Source: Nitzschia sp. DOCU1 (Eukaryota > Bacillariophyta > Bacillariophyceae > Bacillariales > Bacillariaceae). Taken from it: a stretch of DNA of 64,000 bases. Below are positions 22,801 to 31,399 of this stretch, one piece after another. Position 1 is the stretch's first letter. Each line of letters opens with the position of its first letter. The translations under genes and the position numbers were made by a program. The notes beneath the pieces were generated by a model. That model had not been told where the DNA came from and made no database searches. It saw nothing but the letters and a program-made list of their open reading frames with translations. The stretch lies in assembly GCA_951394045.1 (NCBI GenBank), contig OX595988.1, forward strand, positions 3,301,352 to 3,365,351, given 5' to 3'.

Positions 22801-23218
22801 TGCAGTACACTAGAATACCCCTCTAGATCTAACAAGTAGTTAGAGTAAAGAGTACACACAATGGCCTACGTGTAGTACCTACATACCTTACATACATACC
22901 TGGCTGACGTCGACTTGGTCGAACGTCTGTGGACGCACGGACGGACGGGCACGGCCGGCGCGGCTGACGAGCAATGACGACGACAACGGCGAGCGCGGCG
23001 AGCCGTCGACGTCTACTACTGGACTAGAACTTCCAACGGTATCGAGCTATGGACCTTGAAGAGATTCGAGAAGCTAGATCGGTGGGAGTTGTATCCAACG
23101 CATGCAGGATGCGTTGAGGAAAGACCCTGGTGGTCTAGGAGCGATAGAATCAGCGATAACTTTAGATCTCACAATTATTTCCACTACAACCTTTTCATCG
23201 TACTTTCAGCGTAGTGCA
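22801..23218 (+). repeat. 5' LTR of the Ty3/gypsy-type element
   Basis: It begins TGCAGTACAC and ends GCGTAGTGCA, a near-perfect terminal inverted repeat of the TG...CA type. The 418 bases match 28055-28472 apart from three substitutions in the G+C-rich middle (about 22950-23010). No primer-binding site could be matched with confidence just downstream (CAGTGTTAACACTTC). Confidence 0.9.
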
Positions 23219-23255
23219 CAGTGTTAACACTTCACGTTACACGTGTGAGCTAAAG

Positions 23256-24440
23256 ATGAAGATTGCAAACAGCATCCCGAAGAAGACCGCTGCCGAGAAG
23301 CAGGGTTTCAAATCAGCACCGGTCAGTATCGAAAGACCCGAGCCAAAGGAGCTCAAAGATGGGGCGTACAGTCAATACAACTTGCGCATTGACCCAAAAG
23401 ATAAAAAGTCGTTGACGCGACGCGTCAAACAACCGCATTTCACCGACGGAACGCCCGAAGAGTGGTTCCTTTTCCTTATTGGACTTAAGGATGTGATCGC
23501 AGGTCAGGAATTGACTACGGGACCTCAGAAATTTGCGTTAACACGCAATTTGCTGAAAGGCCAGGTATTGGCCGCGTTCAACGCGAAGGCCTCGGAACTT
23601 GAAGCCGAAACTCCTGAGAGTTTTGAGAAAAGTTTGCACGCGGTTACGGCGTATGTCCTCCCAAAACGCGCAGTGCAACTTCAAAAGCGCTATATGCGTC
23701 GGATCTGCCGAAAGCCCCCGACGATGACAATGAAGGCGTATGTGGCTCGGCTCCGCGAGCTAAACGAGTACCTCGCGCTATTCGACGAGAAAGGCGAGAA
23801 AAACAAAATTCCCGACGACGAGCTCATGGAGAATTGCGAGTTTGGAATCCCCGCCAAGTGGCGCAAAGAGATGATCCTACAGGGATTCGAGCCCGTGGAC
23901 CACACGGTTCAAGACTTTGTAGACTTCTGCGAACGGCTGGAAGCTACCGAGGAGATCAATGAAGCCCTCAGCAAGAAAGCAGACAACAACGGCAAGTCGA
24001 ATGACGAAAAACCCTCGAAGAGGAAGCGCGGAGGCCCGAGAGCGGGAACCGACGGTAAGGCCAAGTATGATTGTCTTTATCATGGCGCTAACAACACCCA
24101 TGCTACCCATGATTGCCTTATTTTAAAGGATCAAGCAAAGAAGATGGCGGCTGCCCATTCGAACGTCGCAGGTCGTTTCAAAAAGGCCCGCTTCGAAAAC
24201 AAAACTTGGCGCCGCAGCGACAGCGATGGCGATGGCGAAAAGAAAAAGAAAACAGGCGAGCTTCATGCCTACATCAAGTCGATGGTCGAGAACGCGGTCA
24301 AACAATCCACAAAGAAGCGCAAGGCCGAAGATCCTCCCTCGATGGATAATTTCAATTACGATATGGATGATCTTGACGGTATCGACTTCGACAAACTCAG
24401 TGTCAGCAACGGCAGCGACAGCGACACCGAAATGGATTGA
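23256..24440 (+). CDS. gag: Gag-like polyprotein of the LTR retrotransposon
   Basis: The first true ATG of the frame is at 23256. The product of about 394 residues contains a retrotransposon gag domain (EEWFLFLIGLKDVI, then FALTRNLLKGQVLAAFN, then VLPKRAVQLQKRYMRR), which forms the particle shell. A basic, lysine-rich C-terminal region with C and H residues (YDCLYHG...HDCLIL, around 24067-24120) may be a degenerate zinc knuckle. It ends at a TGA at 24438-24440, and the same frame continues open into the protease. The family call is sure from order and motif; exact processing is unknown. Confidence 0.82.
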   Translation: MKIANSIPKKTAAEKQGFKSAPVSIERPEPKELKDGAYSQYNLRIDPKDKKSLTRRVKQPHFTDGTPEEWFLFLIGLKDVIAGQELTTGPQKFALTRNLLKGQVLAAFNAKASELEAETPESFEKSLHAVTAYVLPKRAVQLQKRYMRRICRKPPTMTMKAYVARLRELNEYLALFDEKGEKNKIPDDELMENCEFGIPAKWRKEMILQGFEPVDHTVQDFVDFCERLEATEEINEALSKKADNNGKSNDEKPSKRKRGGPRAGTDGKAKYDCLYHGANNTHATHDCLILKDQAKKMAAAHSNVAGRFKKARFENKTWRRSDSDGDGEKKKKTGELHAYIKSMVENAVKQSTKKRKAEDPPSMDNFNYDMDDLDGIDFDKLSVSNGSDSDTEMD

Positions 24441-25271
24441 CGATGTGAGCCGGTGACTACATGTGAATATGCATATAACAGTGATAATAGTGGTGAATTG
24501 AACGATTACACTAGTTTTATCCAAAGGGACGATGTCCAACAGATGGAATCATTTTACAATAGCGATAGCGTTACAAGCGCAACACAAAATTCGCAAAAAT
24601 CACACGCAAGCAGGAATTTCGTTAAACTAACAAAATCTCGAAGTTTCAGCTCTCTCGATGCATGTCTGGCGGAAGCACAGCGCGAGCGCGAGCTTTACTT
24701 ATTGAACACGATTCGAGGTAGTCGAACTGTAGGCTCAAACAAACGACAAAAATCCAGTCATCTAGTACCGATCACGTTTGCACGTGTTAACCAATGCAGC
24801 GGACGTCGGCAACAAGTAGTAACCGTCAAGGCACTTCTTGACTCTGGCGGTAGTGGCTGTCTCTGGAAGAAGAGCAGTGCTAGCAAACTAAAAATAAAGA
24901 CCCAAAAAGCGACTACTGTATTCACGACTATGAGCGGTAGTTATAAGTGTACTGAACGCGTGACCACGCAACTCAGTCTACCAGAACTACACGACGATCG
25001 ATTGATCGAGTGGGACTTTCACCTAGCAGATGATCTAGGCAACTACGATATGATTATAGGCAGAGACCTCATGCAAGAGCTAGGTCTAGTGATCGACTTC
25101 AAAGCTATGGAAGTAGAATGGGACGATGCACGTATGCCAATGAACGCGGACATGTCGATGAGATGTCGGACCGCGTCAAGGAAATTCTCGACGCCAAGTA
25201 CGAGAAAGCCGATGCACGTAGCATTGCTAGGGAGCAAACTCACCTTAGTAAGGATGAGCAGAGTAAGCTAG
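24441..25271 (+). pseudogene. Retropepsin-like protease region of pol
   Basis: The frame is the same as gag and follows the TGA without any ATG, so it would need readthrough or reinitiation. Near 24835 it has LLDSGGSGCLW, the aspartic-protease active-site strand in a D-S-G form, and near 25050 a YDMIIGRDLM block, the typical second conserved element. Useful reading in this frame ends around 25140, where the pol homology moves to the -1 frame. Confidence 0.7.
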
Positions 25272-28024
25272 AACAGCTACTGACAAAATACCAGACCCTG
25301 TTCGATGGTACCCTCGGCCGATGGCGTGGGGCCCCCTATGATATTGAACTACCGTACTTTTTGTGTTGATCGATCCCCCCTGGTCCCATACCCCCCTCTC
25401 CTAAATAAGCATTCGACTATGAGAAATTATGTATTTTCATATTCTAAGTAACTCACTTTATCTGAGAAATGTACGTAAGAATACTAAAATTATCCGTTCT
25501 CCAATTACAGGTTTGGCGGGTATTTCACCCCAAAAATTACGGTAGTAGAAGGTGCCAAGCCGTACCATGCTAGAGCGTACCCTGTACCGAAGGCGTACGA
25601 GCGTACTCTCCGCGATGAAGTCGAACGACTCTGTCAAGTCGGAGTACTCAAAAAGGTGAACCGCTCCGAATGGGGTGCGCCCACCTTTATCATCCCCAAA
25701 AAGGATGGAACAGTTCGATTCATCAACGATTTTAGAGAATTGAACAAACGGATTAAACGCAAGCCGTATCCAATCCCGAAGATTCAGGACTTACTGATGA
25801 AGCTAGAAGGCTTTCAGTACGCGACGAGTCTCGACCTCAACATGGGCTACTATCACATAGAGCTAAGTCCAGATAGTAAGAAGCTATGTACTATCGTACT
25901 ACCTTGGGGTAAGTACGAGATGCAACGCTTGCCGATGGGACTCTCGAATAGTCCCGACATTTTCCAAGAGAAAATGGGCACCCTCTTTGAAGATCTAGAG
26001 TACGTACGAGTGTACATCGACGATCTACTAGAACTAACTAAAGGCAATTTTGATGACCACCTAGAGAAACTAGAAGTCATTTTCAAACGTCTAAAAGACA
26101 CTGGTCTCAAGGTGAACGCCCGAAAATCCTTCTTCGCCCGTGGCGAACTAGAATACCTTGGGTACTGGATAACGCGAGATGGAATCCAACCAGTCGCAAA
26201 GAAAGTAGAGGCTATTCATGCCATGAAGGCACCTACTAATAAACGCGAGCTCCGCAAATTCATAGGCGTAGTTAACTACTATCGCGACATGTGGATTCAC
26301 CGCTCTGAAGTTCTAGCCCCTCTGAGTGCGCTAACTTCTAAAGAAGCCAAATGGCAATGGGGTCCGGTCGAGCAGAATGCCTTCGACACGATGAAACGAA
26401 TTATCAGTAAGCAGACACTACTAACATACCCCGATTTCAACATACCATTCGAAATACACACCGATGCTAGTCATACTCAGCTAGGTGCAGTGTTATCGCA
26501 ACGCGGGAAACCAATTGCGTTCTATAGTCGAAAATTGAACCTGGCGCAAACGCGCTATACTACGACAGAACGAGAGCTTTTAGCTATCGTCGAAACACTT
26601 AAAGAATTTCGCAATATCCTTTTAGGACAGCGAATCAGAGTCTTCACAGACCATAAAAATCTTACGTATAAAGAATTTAACACGGAGCGCGTCATGCGTT
26701 GGCGCCTCTTAATCGAGGAGTTTGGCCCCGAACTTGTCTACATCAAGGGCGAACACAACGTCGTTGCGGACGCACTTAGTCGCCTCGATCTCGACGATAG
26801 AGCTTTCCCCGAATCGCACTTAAATGAGTTTTTTGGGGGCGACGAATTACCGCGCGACGCATTTCCACTCACTTACAAAAACATAGCGCGCATGCAGAAT
26901 GCCGATCACGCCTTATTAGCTAAAGTACGCACAAACCCGCTATATTCAGTCAAAGTCTATCGTGGGGGCGGAAAGAAGCAAGAACTAATAGTACGCGAGG
27001 ACAAGATTGTTCTCCCAACGAGTCTCCAGAAATGGTGCGTCAAGTGGTATCACGAGATGCTCTGTCACCCAGGAGAAACGCGTACCGAACAAACGATTCG
27101 ACAACACTTCTACTGGAAAAACATCCGCGGCGATGTCGAGCGGATCTGCAAGTCCTGTCCGACCTGTCAGCTGACAAAGCGCAAGACAATCAAGTACGGG
27201 CATCTTCCACCCAAGGCGGCAGAAATAGACCCTTGGGATACGCTATGTGTCGACCTGATAGGTCCATACAAGATAAAGCAATTAGGTAGTAAGAAGACAC
27301 TACAACTATGGTGTCTCACTATGATAGATCCCGCAACCGGTTCGAGATGGTACGTATAGCAAATAAAGAAGCCTTTTCGATAGCCAGTGCGGCCGAAATG
27401 GCGTGGTTTACGAGATACCCGTGGCCACAAAAGATTATTTATGACCGCGGAACTGAATTCATGGGAGAATTCCGAAGAATGGTGCACGAAGACTACGGCG
27501 TAATGACCAAGCCAATTACAGCGCGAAACCCGCAGGCTAATTCAATTATCGAGCAAGTTCACCAAACCATAGGGAACATGATTCGCACTTTCGAGTTGCA
27601 AAACTCCGAAGACACGGAGTCACTGGACGGAGTCCTTGCAGCCACTATGTTTGCAGTACGCGCAACGTATCACACAACAATGCAAGCAACGCCATCACAG
27701 CTGGTGTTTGGCCGCGATGCTATTCTCAACACCCGGTTCGAAGCTAACTGGAAACTAATTAAGGAACGAAAGGAATCTCGTATTATCCAAAATAACACAG
27801 CTGAAAACAAGGCGCGAAGAGTTTACCGGTATCGCGTAGGACAGAAGGTAATGGTCCGTAATGAACAATCCCGCAAATATGGGACGAATCCTTATAGCGG
27901 TCCGTATGAGATCGTGCACATCAATAACAATGGCTCTATTCGCATCAGAAAGGGAGCAGTGCAACAAACGTACAATATCTGGAATCTGCATCCGTACGAG
28001 GAACGCGATGCTAATGATGAGTGA
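25118..28024 (+). pseudogene. pol: Reverse transcriptase, RNase H and integrase of pol (frame broken)
   Basis: Homology starts in the frame of 25118 (HLSKDEQSKLEQLL, LFDGTLG), crosses the intron-like insert and continues in the frame of 25656. The RT has FINDFRELNKR, the fingers motif ATSLDLNMGYYHI and the catalytic YIDD near 26012. RNase H follows with IHTDASHTQLGAVL and the tether LVYIKGEHNVVADALSR. The integrase has an H-H-C-C zinc module at about 27050-27180 and the D, D, E residues at about 27250, 27443 and 27552. A frame change near 27340 divides the integrase between the frames of 25656 and 27308; the latter ends at 28024. No chromodomain is seen. As read, the gene cannot give one full polyprotein. 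Confidence 0.88.
25354..25510 (+). other. Intron-like insertion inside pol
   Basis: The 157 nt start GTACTT and end CCAATTACAG, contain stops and a T-rich, A-rich stretch unlike the neighbouring coding DNA, and interrupt pol between the protease-RT linker and RT. Removing them joins phase 2 to phase 1 and keeps the frame open for more than 600 codons on the 3' side. I read this as a spliceosomal-type intron. Confidence 0.72.
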
Positions 28025-28042
28025 GCTCTTAGAAGCCCTTGT

Positions 28043-28054
28043 CATGGGGGCGCA
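28043..28054 (+). promoter_or_regulatory. Polypurine tract of the Ty3/gypsy-type element
   Basis: CATGGGGGCGCA lies immediately before the 3' LTR, the place of the plus-strand primer. The same 12 bases precede the 3' LTR of the miniature element at 28983-28994. Confidence 0.7.
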
Positions 28055-28472
28055 TGCAGTACACTAGAATACCCCTCTAGATCTAACAAGTAGTTAGAGT
28101 AAAGAGTACACACAATGGCCTACGTGTAGTACCTACATACCTTACATACATACCTGGCTGACGTCGACTTGGTCGAACGTCTGTGGACGCACGGACGGAC
28201 GGGCAAGGCCGGCGCGGCTGACGAGCAATGACGACAACAACGGCGAGCGCGGCGAGCCATCGACGTCTACTACTGGACTAGAACTTCCAACGGTATCGAG
28301 CTATGGACCTTGAAGAGATTCGAGAAGCTAGATCGGTGGGAGTTGTATCCAACGCATGCAGGATGCGTTGAGGAAAGACCCTGGTGGTCTAGGAGCGATA
28401 GAATCAGCGATAACTTTAGATCTCACAATTATTTCCACTACAACCTTTTCATCGTACTTTCAGCGTAGTGCA
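28055..28472 (+). repeat. 3' LTR of the Ty3/gypsy-type element
   Basis: It matches 22801-23218 over 418 bases with three substitutions. It is followed by CAGTGT, which is also the sequence right after the 5' LTR. Confidence 0.9.
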
Positions 28473-28480
28473 CAGTGTCA

Positions 28481-28676
28481 TGCAGTATACCGAAATAAAG
28501 TGGGCTATGGAATAGCACACTAATTCAACAATATGTAATTCCCCACACTCCTTGAGACCTCCAGTAGCGCAGTGGACTGCCTACAATCACCTTCTAAGCA
28601 AGGTCGAGGGTTCAAGACCGAACTCCTCAATCCCCTTTTTCGCGCGCATACGCCGACTAGCGCACAGCGTAGTGCA
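28481..28676 (+). repeat. 5' LTR of the miniature element, with tRNA-like boxes
   Basis: The 196-bp repeat has an A-box-like TAGCGCAGTGGA at 28565-28576, a B-box-like GGTTCAAGACC at 28609-28619, and a five-T run a little downstream in CCCCTTTTTCG: a possible pol III unit within the LTR. Confidence 0.78.
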
Positions 28677-28982
28677 TAATGATATCATTTTTCCTTTGGT
28701 ATGTACAAACAGTACAACCATCGTACTTCAACCCAATGATATGCCCCTTCTAGCGAAGAGCGAAGCATGTCAAACATCAAGTTGAGGTTGAAAACTTCAA
28801 CATAATGGTATAAGCCTGACAAACCTTGCGTTCTTCACACGCCATCTCCCAGTAGCATCACCTAGACACAGGCCGTAGCGTAGCCTCGAGCTGGCAAATT
28901 ACCAGACCTCCGCAAATAACGAGTGCTTCTAGCAATCGCGAATGCTGTGACTGACGAACGGATGTGAGCGTGCGACGAATGA

Positions 28983-28994
28983 CATGGGGGCGCA
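28983..28994 (+). promoter_or_regulatory. Polypurine tract of the miniature element
   Basis: CATGGGGGCGCA, identical to 28043-28054, directly precedes the second LTR. Confidence 0.68.
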
Positions 28995-29195
28995 TGCAGT
29001 ATACCGGAATATAGTGGGCTATGGAATAGCACACTAATTCAACAATATGTAATTCCCCGCACTCTCATACAAGAGAGCTCCAGTAGCGCAGTGGACTGCC
29101 TACAATCACCTTCTAAGCAAGGTCGAGGGTTCAAGACCGAACTCCTCAATCCCCTTTTTCGCGCGCATACGCCGACTAGCGCACGGCGTAGTGCA
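28995..29195 (+). repeat. 3' LTR of the miniature element
   Basis: The 201-bp copy of 28481-28676 has a few substitutions and a 5-bp length difference near 29068-29080. It retains the A and B boxes (from 29084 and about 29128). Its end abuts the resumed transposase frame. Confidence 0.8.
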
Positions 29196-30995
29196 GCTGC
29201 TCTTTCTTTCAGCAACCCAACGGAGTGTCTGAGAAAATGTGGCGGTCTTACGGTTAGATTTGTCTCTAATCTAGCCAAGGAAACAAACAAGTTTTTTTTC
29301 AATCACCTACGCAAAAACTGCAACAAGAATATGGACTACTGTGGCAAGCCTTGGAAGAATGTCAGTACGAAGGAGATGCATGTGTTCCTAGGTATCATGC
29401 TTCGAATTTCCATGCAAGAGAGGGACGGCGGCGGCTATGCTGCCTACTTTTGCACTGACGACAAACAGCTTTCAACAGGGCTTGGGAGTGGCAGCAAGAC
29501 AAAGACTTTGGAAGGGACGAAGGGCTGGGCGCAACGATACATGAAGCTTTGGAGGTTCCAACAGATCAGGGGAGCCTTCCACCCCATGGACAAGGTGGCA
29601 GGAAAAGGGGGCGACAAATGCTACCAACTTAGAGAAGCGTTGAACAACCTCAACGATGCCTCTAAGAATACGTTTCATGCAGGGCCAAACTTGGCGTTCG
29701 ATGAAGGAGGGGTGTCGTGTCGGAGCCGCCTGTGCCCCGTTCGGCAATATAACAAGTCCAAACCGCAGCCATACCGGGTCGACTTCTTTGTTCTGGCGGA
29801 CTCGTCGACTTACGCCGTCCTCCACATGGATGTCTACCAGGGTCGCAATGAGACGAATGCGTTCATTGAAAAAGAGGCGGCGGCACTAAAAACAACAATG
29901 AAGGCGCCGGTGAACGCAGCGATGAAAATAGGGCTACACAAGGAGGGCCTACAGTACGGCTACCGTACTTTTTCGATGGACAATCGCTACCAGTGTCCCG
30001 AGCTGGCCACTATTCTTCGTGATCGATGCCACGTCCTCTCTACAGGTACTTGTAAGGCTGGTAGGAAAGGATGGCCCAAAGACTTGATGACGATGGAGCT
30101 CAAGGGGGGCGATCGAGGAGAATCAATCATCGCATATGACAAGGTAAACGATATTGTTTGCTTGCAGTGGCGAGACAACAAAGTCGTCAATGTGGTTTCA
30201 TCCATCACGGACATCATGGAAGAAGACACCCAAAGGCACGAAGGTAGTACAATGCGACTACTGAAAGTGCCACGCCCTTTATACCATTACCATCACTACA
30301 TGTTTGGAGTTGACAAGGGCGACCAGATTCGGATGCACAACGGTGGCTTTGCTAGGAAAGCCCACTTCAAGAAGTGGTACAAGAAGTCGTTTTTTGCTGT
30401 GCTTGATGTAATGTTGTTGAACTCACTCATTGCTTGGAACTTGTCAACTGCCGAGCCGGGAATTGATCGGCGTCACTTCAGCCGCCACGATTTCTATGCG
30501 TGGATTGCCGACGACTTGCTAAACTACGAAGACGACGACAGTAGCACTTCGAACTCAGTAGCAGCAACCCAAGCAGCTGCAACGACAGCAACAGATTGTG
30601 TGGTGGTAGACGAGATGAACAACGGGCGTGGGTGCTATGTGGAAGCCCCAAATAAAAAAGAAAAAGGGAGGCGATGTCTAGTCTGTGGACTAGACGCTCG
30701 CTACACAGGAATAGGGAAGAATGTTCGCGCTTCGGTCTCGTGCTGCAGAAAATGTGGTATATGCCACATGCATGTACCTGCAGAGGTGGACGAGCGTAGG
30801 ATTCACAAGTTGTTCCCAGAAGGTATGTCGTGCCACGACATTCTTTTGAGTAAGACTGGACAAGAAATTTGGAAGAAGGTGAATGGGCAAGTAAGAGTGC
30901 AGACTAGCCATCCGGCCCTAGCCGGATTGAAAGTAGAATTGGGCAAAAGTAACAAGCCAAGAAAGAGGAAAATGCCACCTTCTATAACTGTATAA
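29196..30995 (+). CDS. piggyBac-type transposase, DDE catalytic half
   Basis: About 600 codons are open from the LTR edge to the stop at 30993-30995. The DDE_Tnp_1_7 pattern is visible: NKFFFNHLRKNC at the start, LGIMLRISM, LAFDEGG (first catalytic Asp, about 29697), FSMDNRY (second, about 29980) and GVDKGDQIRMHNGGF (third, about 30313). A cysteine-rich C-terminal module follows (CLVCGLD...CCRKCGICHMHVP, about 30676-30780), like the zinc-binding tail of piggyBac transposases. No internal stop or frame change is seen, yet the N-terminal half lies over 6 kb upstream, so the gene is disrupted. It may be transcribed from LTR sequence. Function: cut-and-paste transposition at TTAA. Confidence 0.85.
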   Translation, partial: AALSFSNPTECLRKCGGLTVRFVSNLAKETNKFFFNHLRKNCNKNMDYCGKPWKNVSTKEMHVFLGIMLRISMQERDGGGYAAYFCTDDKQLSTGLGSGSKTKTLEGTKGWAQRYMKLWRFQQIRGAFHPMDKVAGKGGDKCYQLREALNNLNDASKNTFHAGPNLAFDEGGVSCRSRLCPVRQYNKSKPQPYRVDFFVLADSSTYAVLHMDVYQGRNETNAFIEKEAAALKTTMKAPVNAAMKIGLHKEGLQYGYRTFSMDNRYQCPELATILRDRCHVLSTGTCKAGRKGWPKDLMTMELKGGDRGESIIAYDKVNDIVCLQWRDNKVVNVVSSITDIMEEDTQRHEGSTMRLLKVPRPLYHYHHYMFGVDKGDQIRMHNGGFARKAHFKKWYKKSFFAVLDVMLLNSLIAWNLSTAEPGIDRRHFSRHDFYAWIADDLLNYEDDDSSTSNSVAATQAAATTATDCVVVDEMNNGRGCYVEAPNKKEKGRRCLVCGLDARYTGIGKNVRASVSCCRKCGICHMHVPAEVDERRIHKLFPEGMSCHDILLSKTGQEIWKKVNGQVRVQTSHPALAGLKVELGKSNKPRKRKMPPSITV

Positions 30996-31020
30996 ACTAT
31001 GATTATATTTTGTATGTTAT

Positions 31021-31353
31021 TTTGCCTGCTAAACAAGGTAGAACCTGTAGCTCTGGTACTTTACAATGGTATTGTAGGCACAATGTTACTTTGCCTGCTA
31101 AACAAGGTAGAACCTGTAGCTCCGGTACTTTACAATGGTATTGTAGGCACAATGTTACTTTGCCTGCTAAACAAAGTAGAACCTGTAGCTCCGGTACTTT
31201 ACACTGGTATTGTAGGCACAATGTTACTTTGCCTGCTAAACAAGGTAGAACCTGTAGCTCCGGTACTTTACAATGGTATTGTAGGCACAATGTTACTTTG
31301 CCTGCTAAACAAGGTAGAACTTGTGCTCCGGTACTTTACAACAGTATTGTAGG
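31021..31353. repeat. 69-bp minisatellite, about 4.8 copies
   Basis: The phrase GCCTGCTAAACAA recurs at 31024, 31093, 31162, 31231 and 31300, a strict 69-bp period; the last unit is partial and carries a short deletion. Copies differ by single bases only. As 69 is a multiple of three, each strand stays open in several frames, which makes false ORFs of about 95-118 codons. It starts 25 bp after the transposase stop. Confidence 0.95.
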
Positions 31354-31399
31354 CCATCGGCCCTAGCTGGAATGTCGTATATAACTGTATAAACTAAGA

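Larger units (their letters stand above)
22801..28472 (+). mobile_element. Ty3/gypsy-type LTR retrotransposon, 5.67 kb
   Basis: Two 418-bp LTRs flank gag, protease, RT, RNase H and integrase in Ty3/gypsy order (integrase after RT-RNase H). The LTRs differ by only three substitutions, so the insertion is recent. It is nonetheless damaged in coding terms: a stop between gag and protease, frame changes near 25140 and 27340, and a 157-nt intron-like insert in pol. The 5' flank is the piggyBac gene; the 3' flank is a miniature LTR element 8 bp away. Confidence 0.92.
28481..29195 (+). mobile_element. Miniature LTR retroelement (TRIM-like), 715 bp, non-autonomous
   Basis: Two direct repeats (28481-28676 and 28995-29195) enclose 318 bp without coding capacity. 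Each starts TGCAGTATAC and ends GCGTAGTGCA, the same terminal decamers (one transition at the start) as the neighbouring Ty3/gypsy LTRs. The internal part ends in the same polypurine tract as the large element. This is the layout of a terminal-repeat retrotransposon in miniature that depends on a partner's enzymes; the shared ends point to the adjacent family as the partner. Confidence 0.82.
21278..30995 (+). mobile_element. piggyBac-type DNA transposon interrupted by nested insertions
   Basis: An N-terminal coding half (21278-22800) and a C-terminal DDE half (29196-30995) read in the same direction and complete each other. They are separated by retroelements at 22801-29195, and the N-terminal half is also cut by a SINE-like element. 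Removing the nested DNA with one short duplicated target each time keeps the frame open across both sites. I see no terminal inverted repeats, so the given limits are those of the coding part only. Confidence 0.75.

Noticed and set aside
25140..25145. Programmed frameshift site in pol
   Set aside because: No slippery heptamer or following stem was found near the frame change; a plain indel is simpler.
28555..28640. tRNA gene in the miniature LTR
   Set aside because: A and B boxes are present, but the T stem and acceptor stem do not pair, and the unit is inside a repeated LTR.
31003..31366. Several overlapping open frames of 95-118 codons with internal amino-acid repeats
   Set aside because: They are translations of the 69-bp minisatellite, whose period is a multiple of three; both strands stay open for that reason alone.
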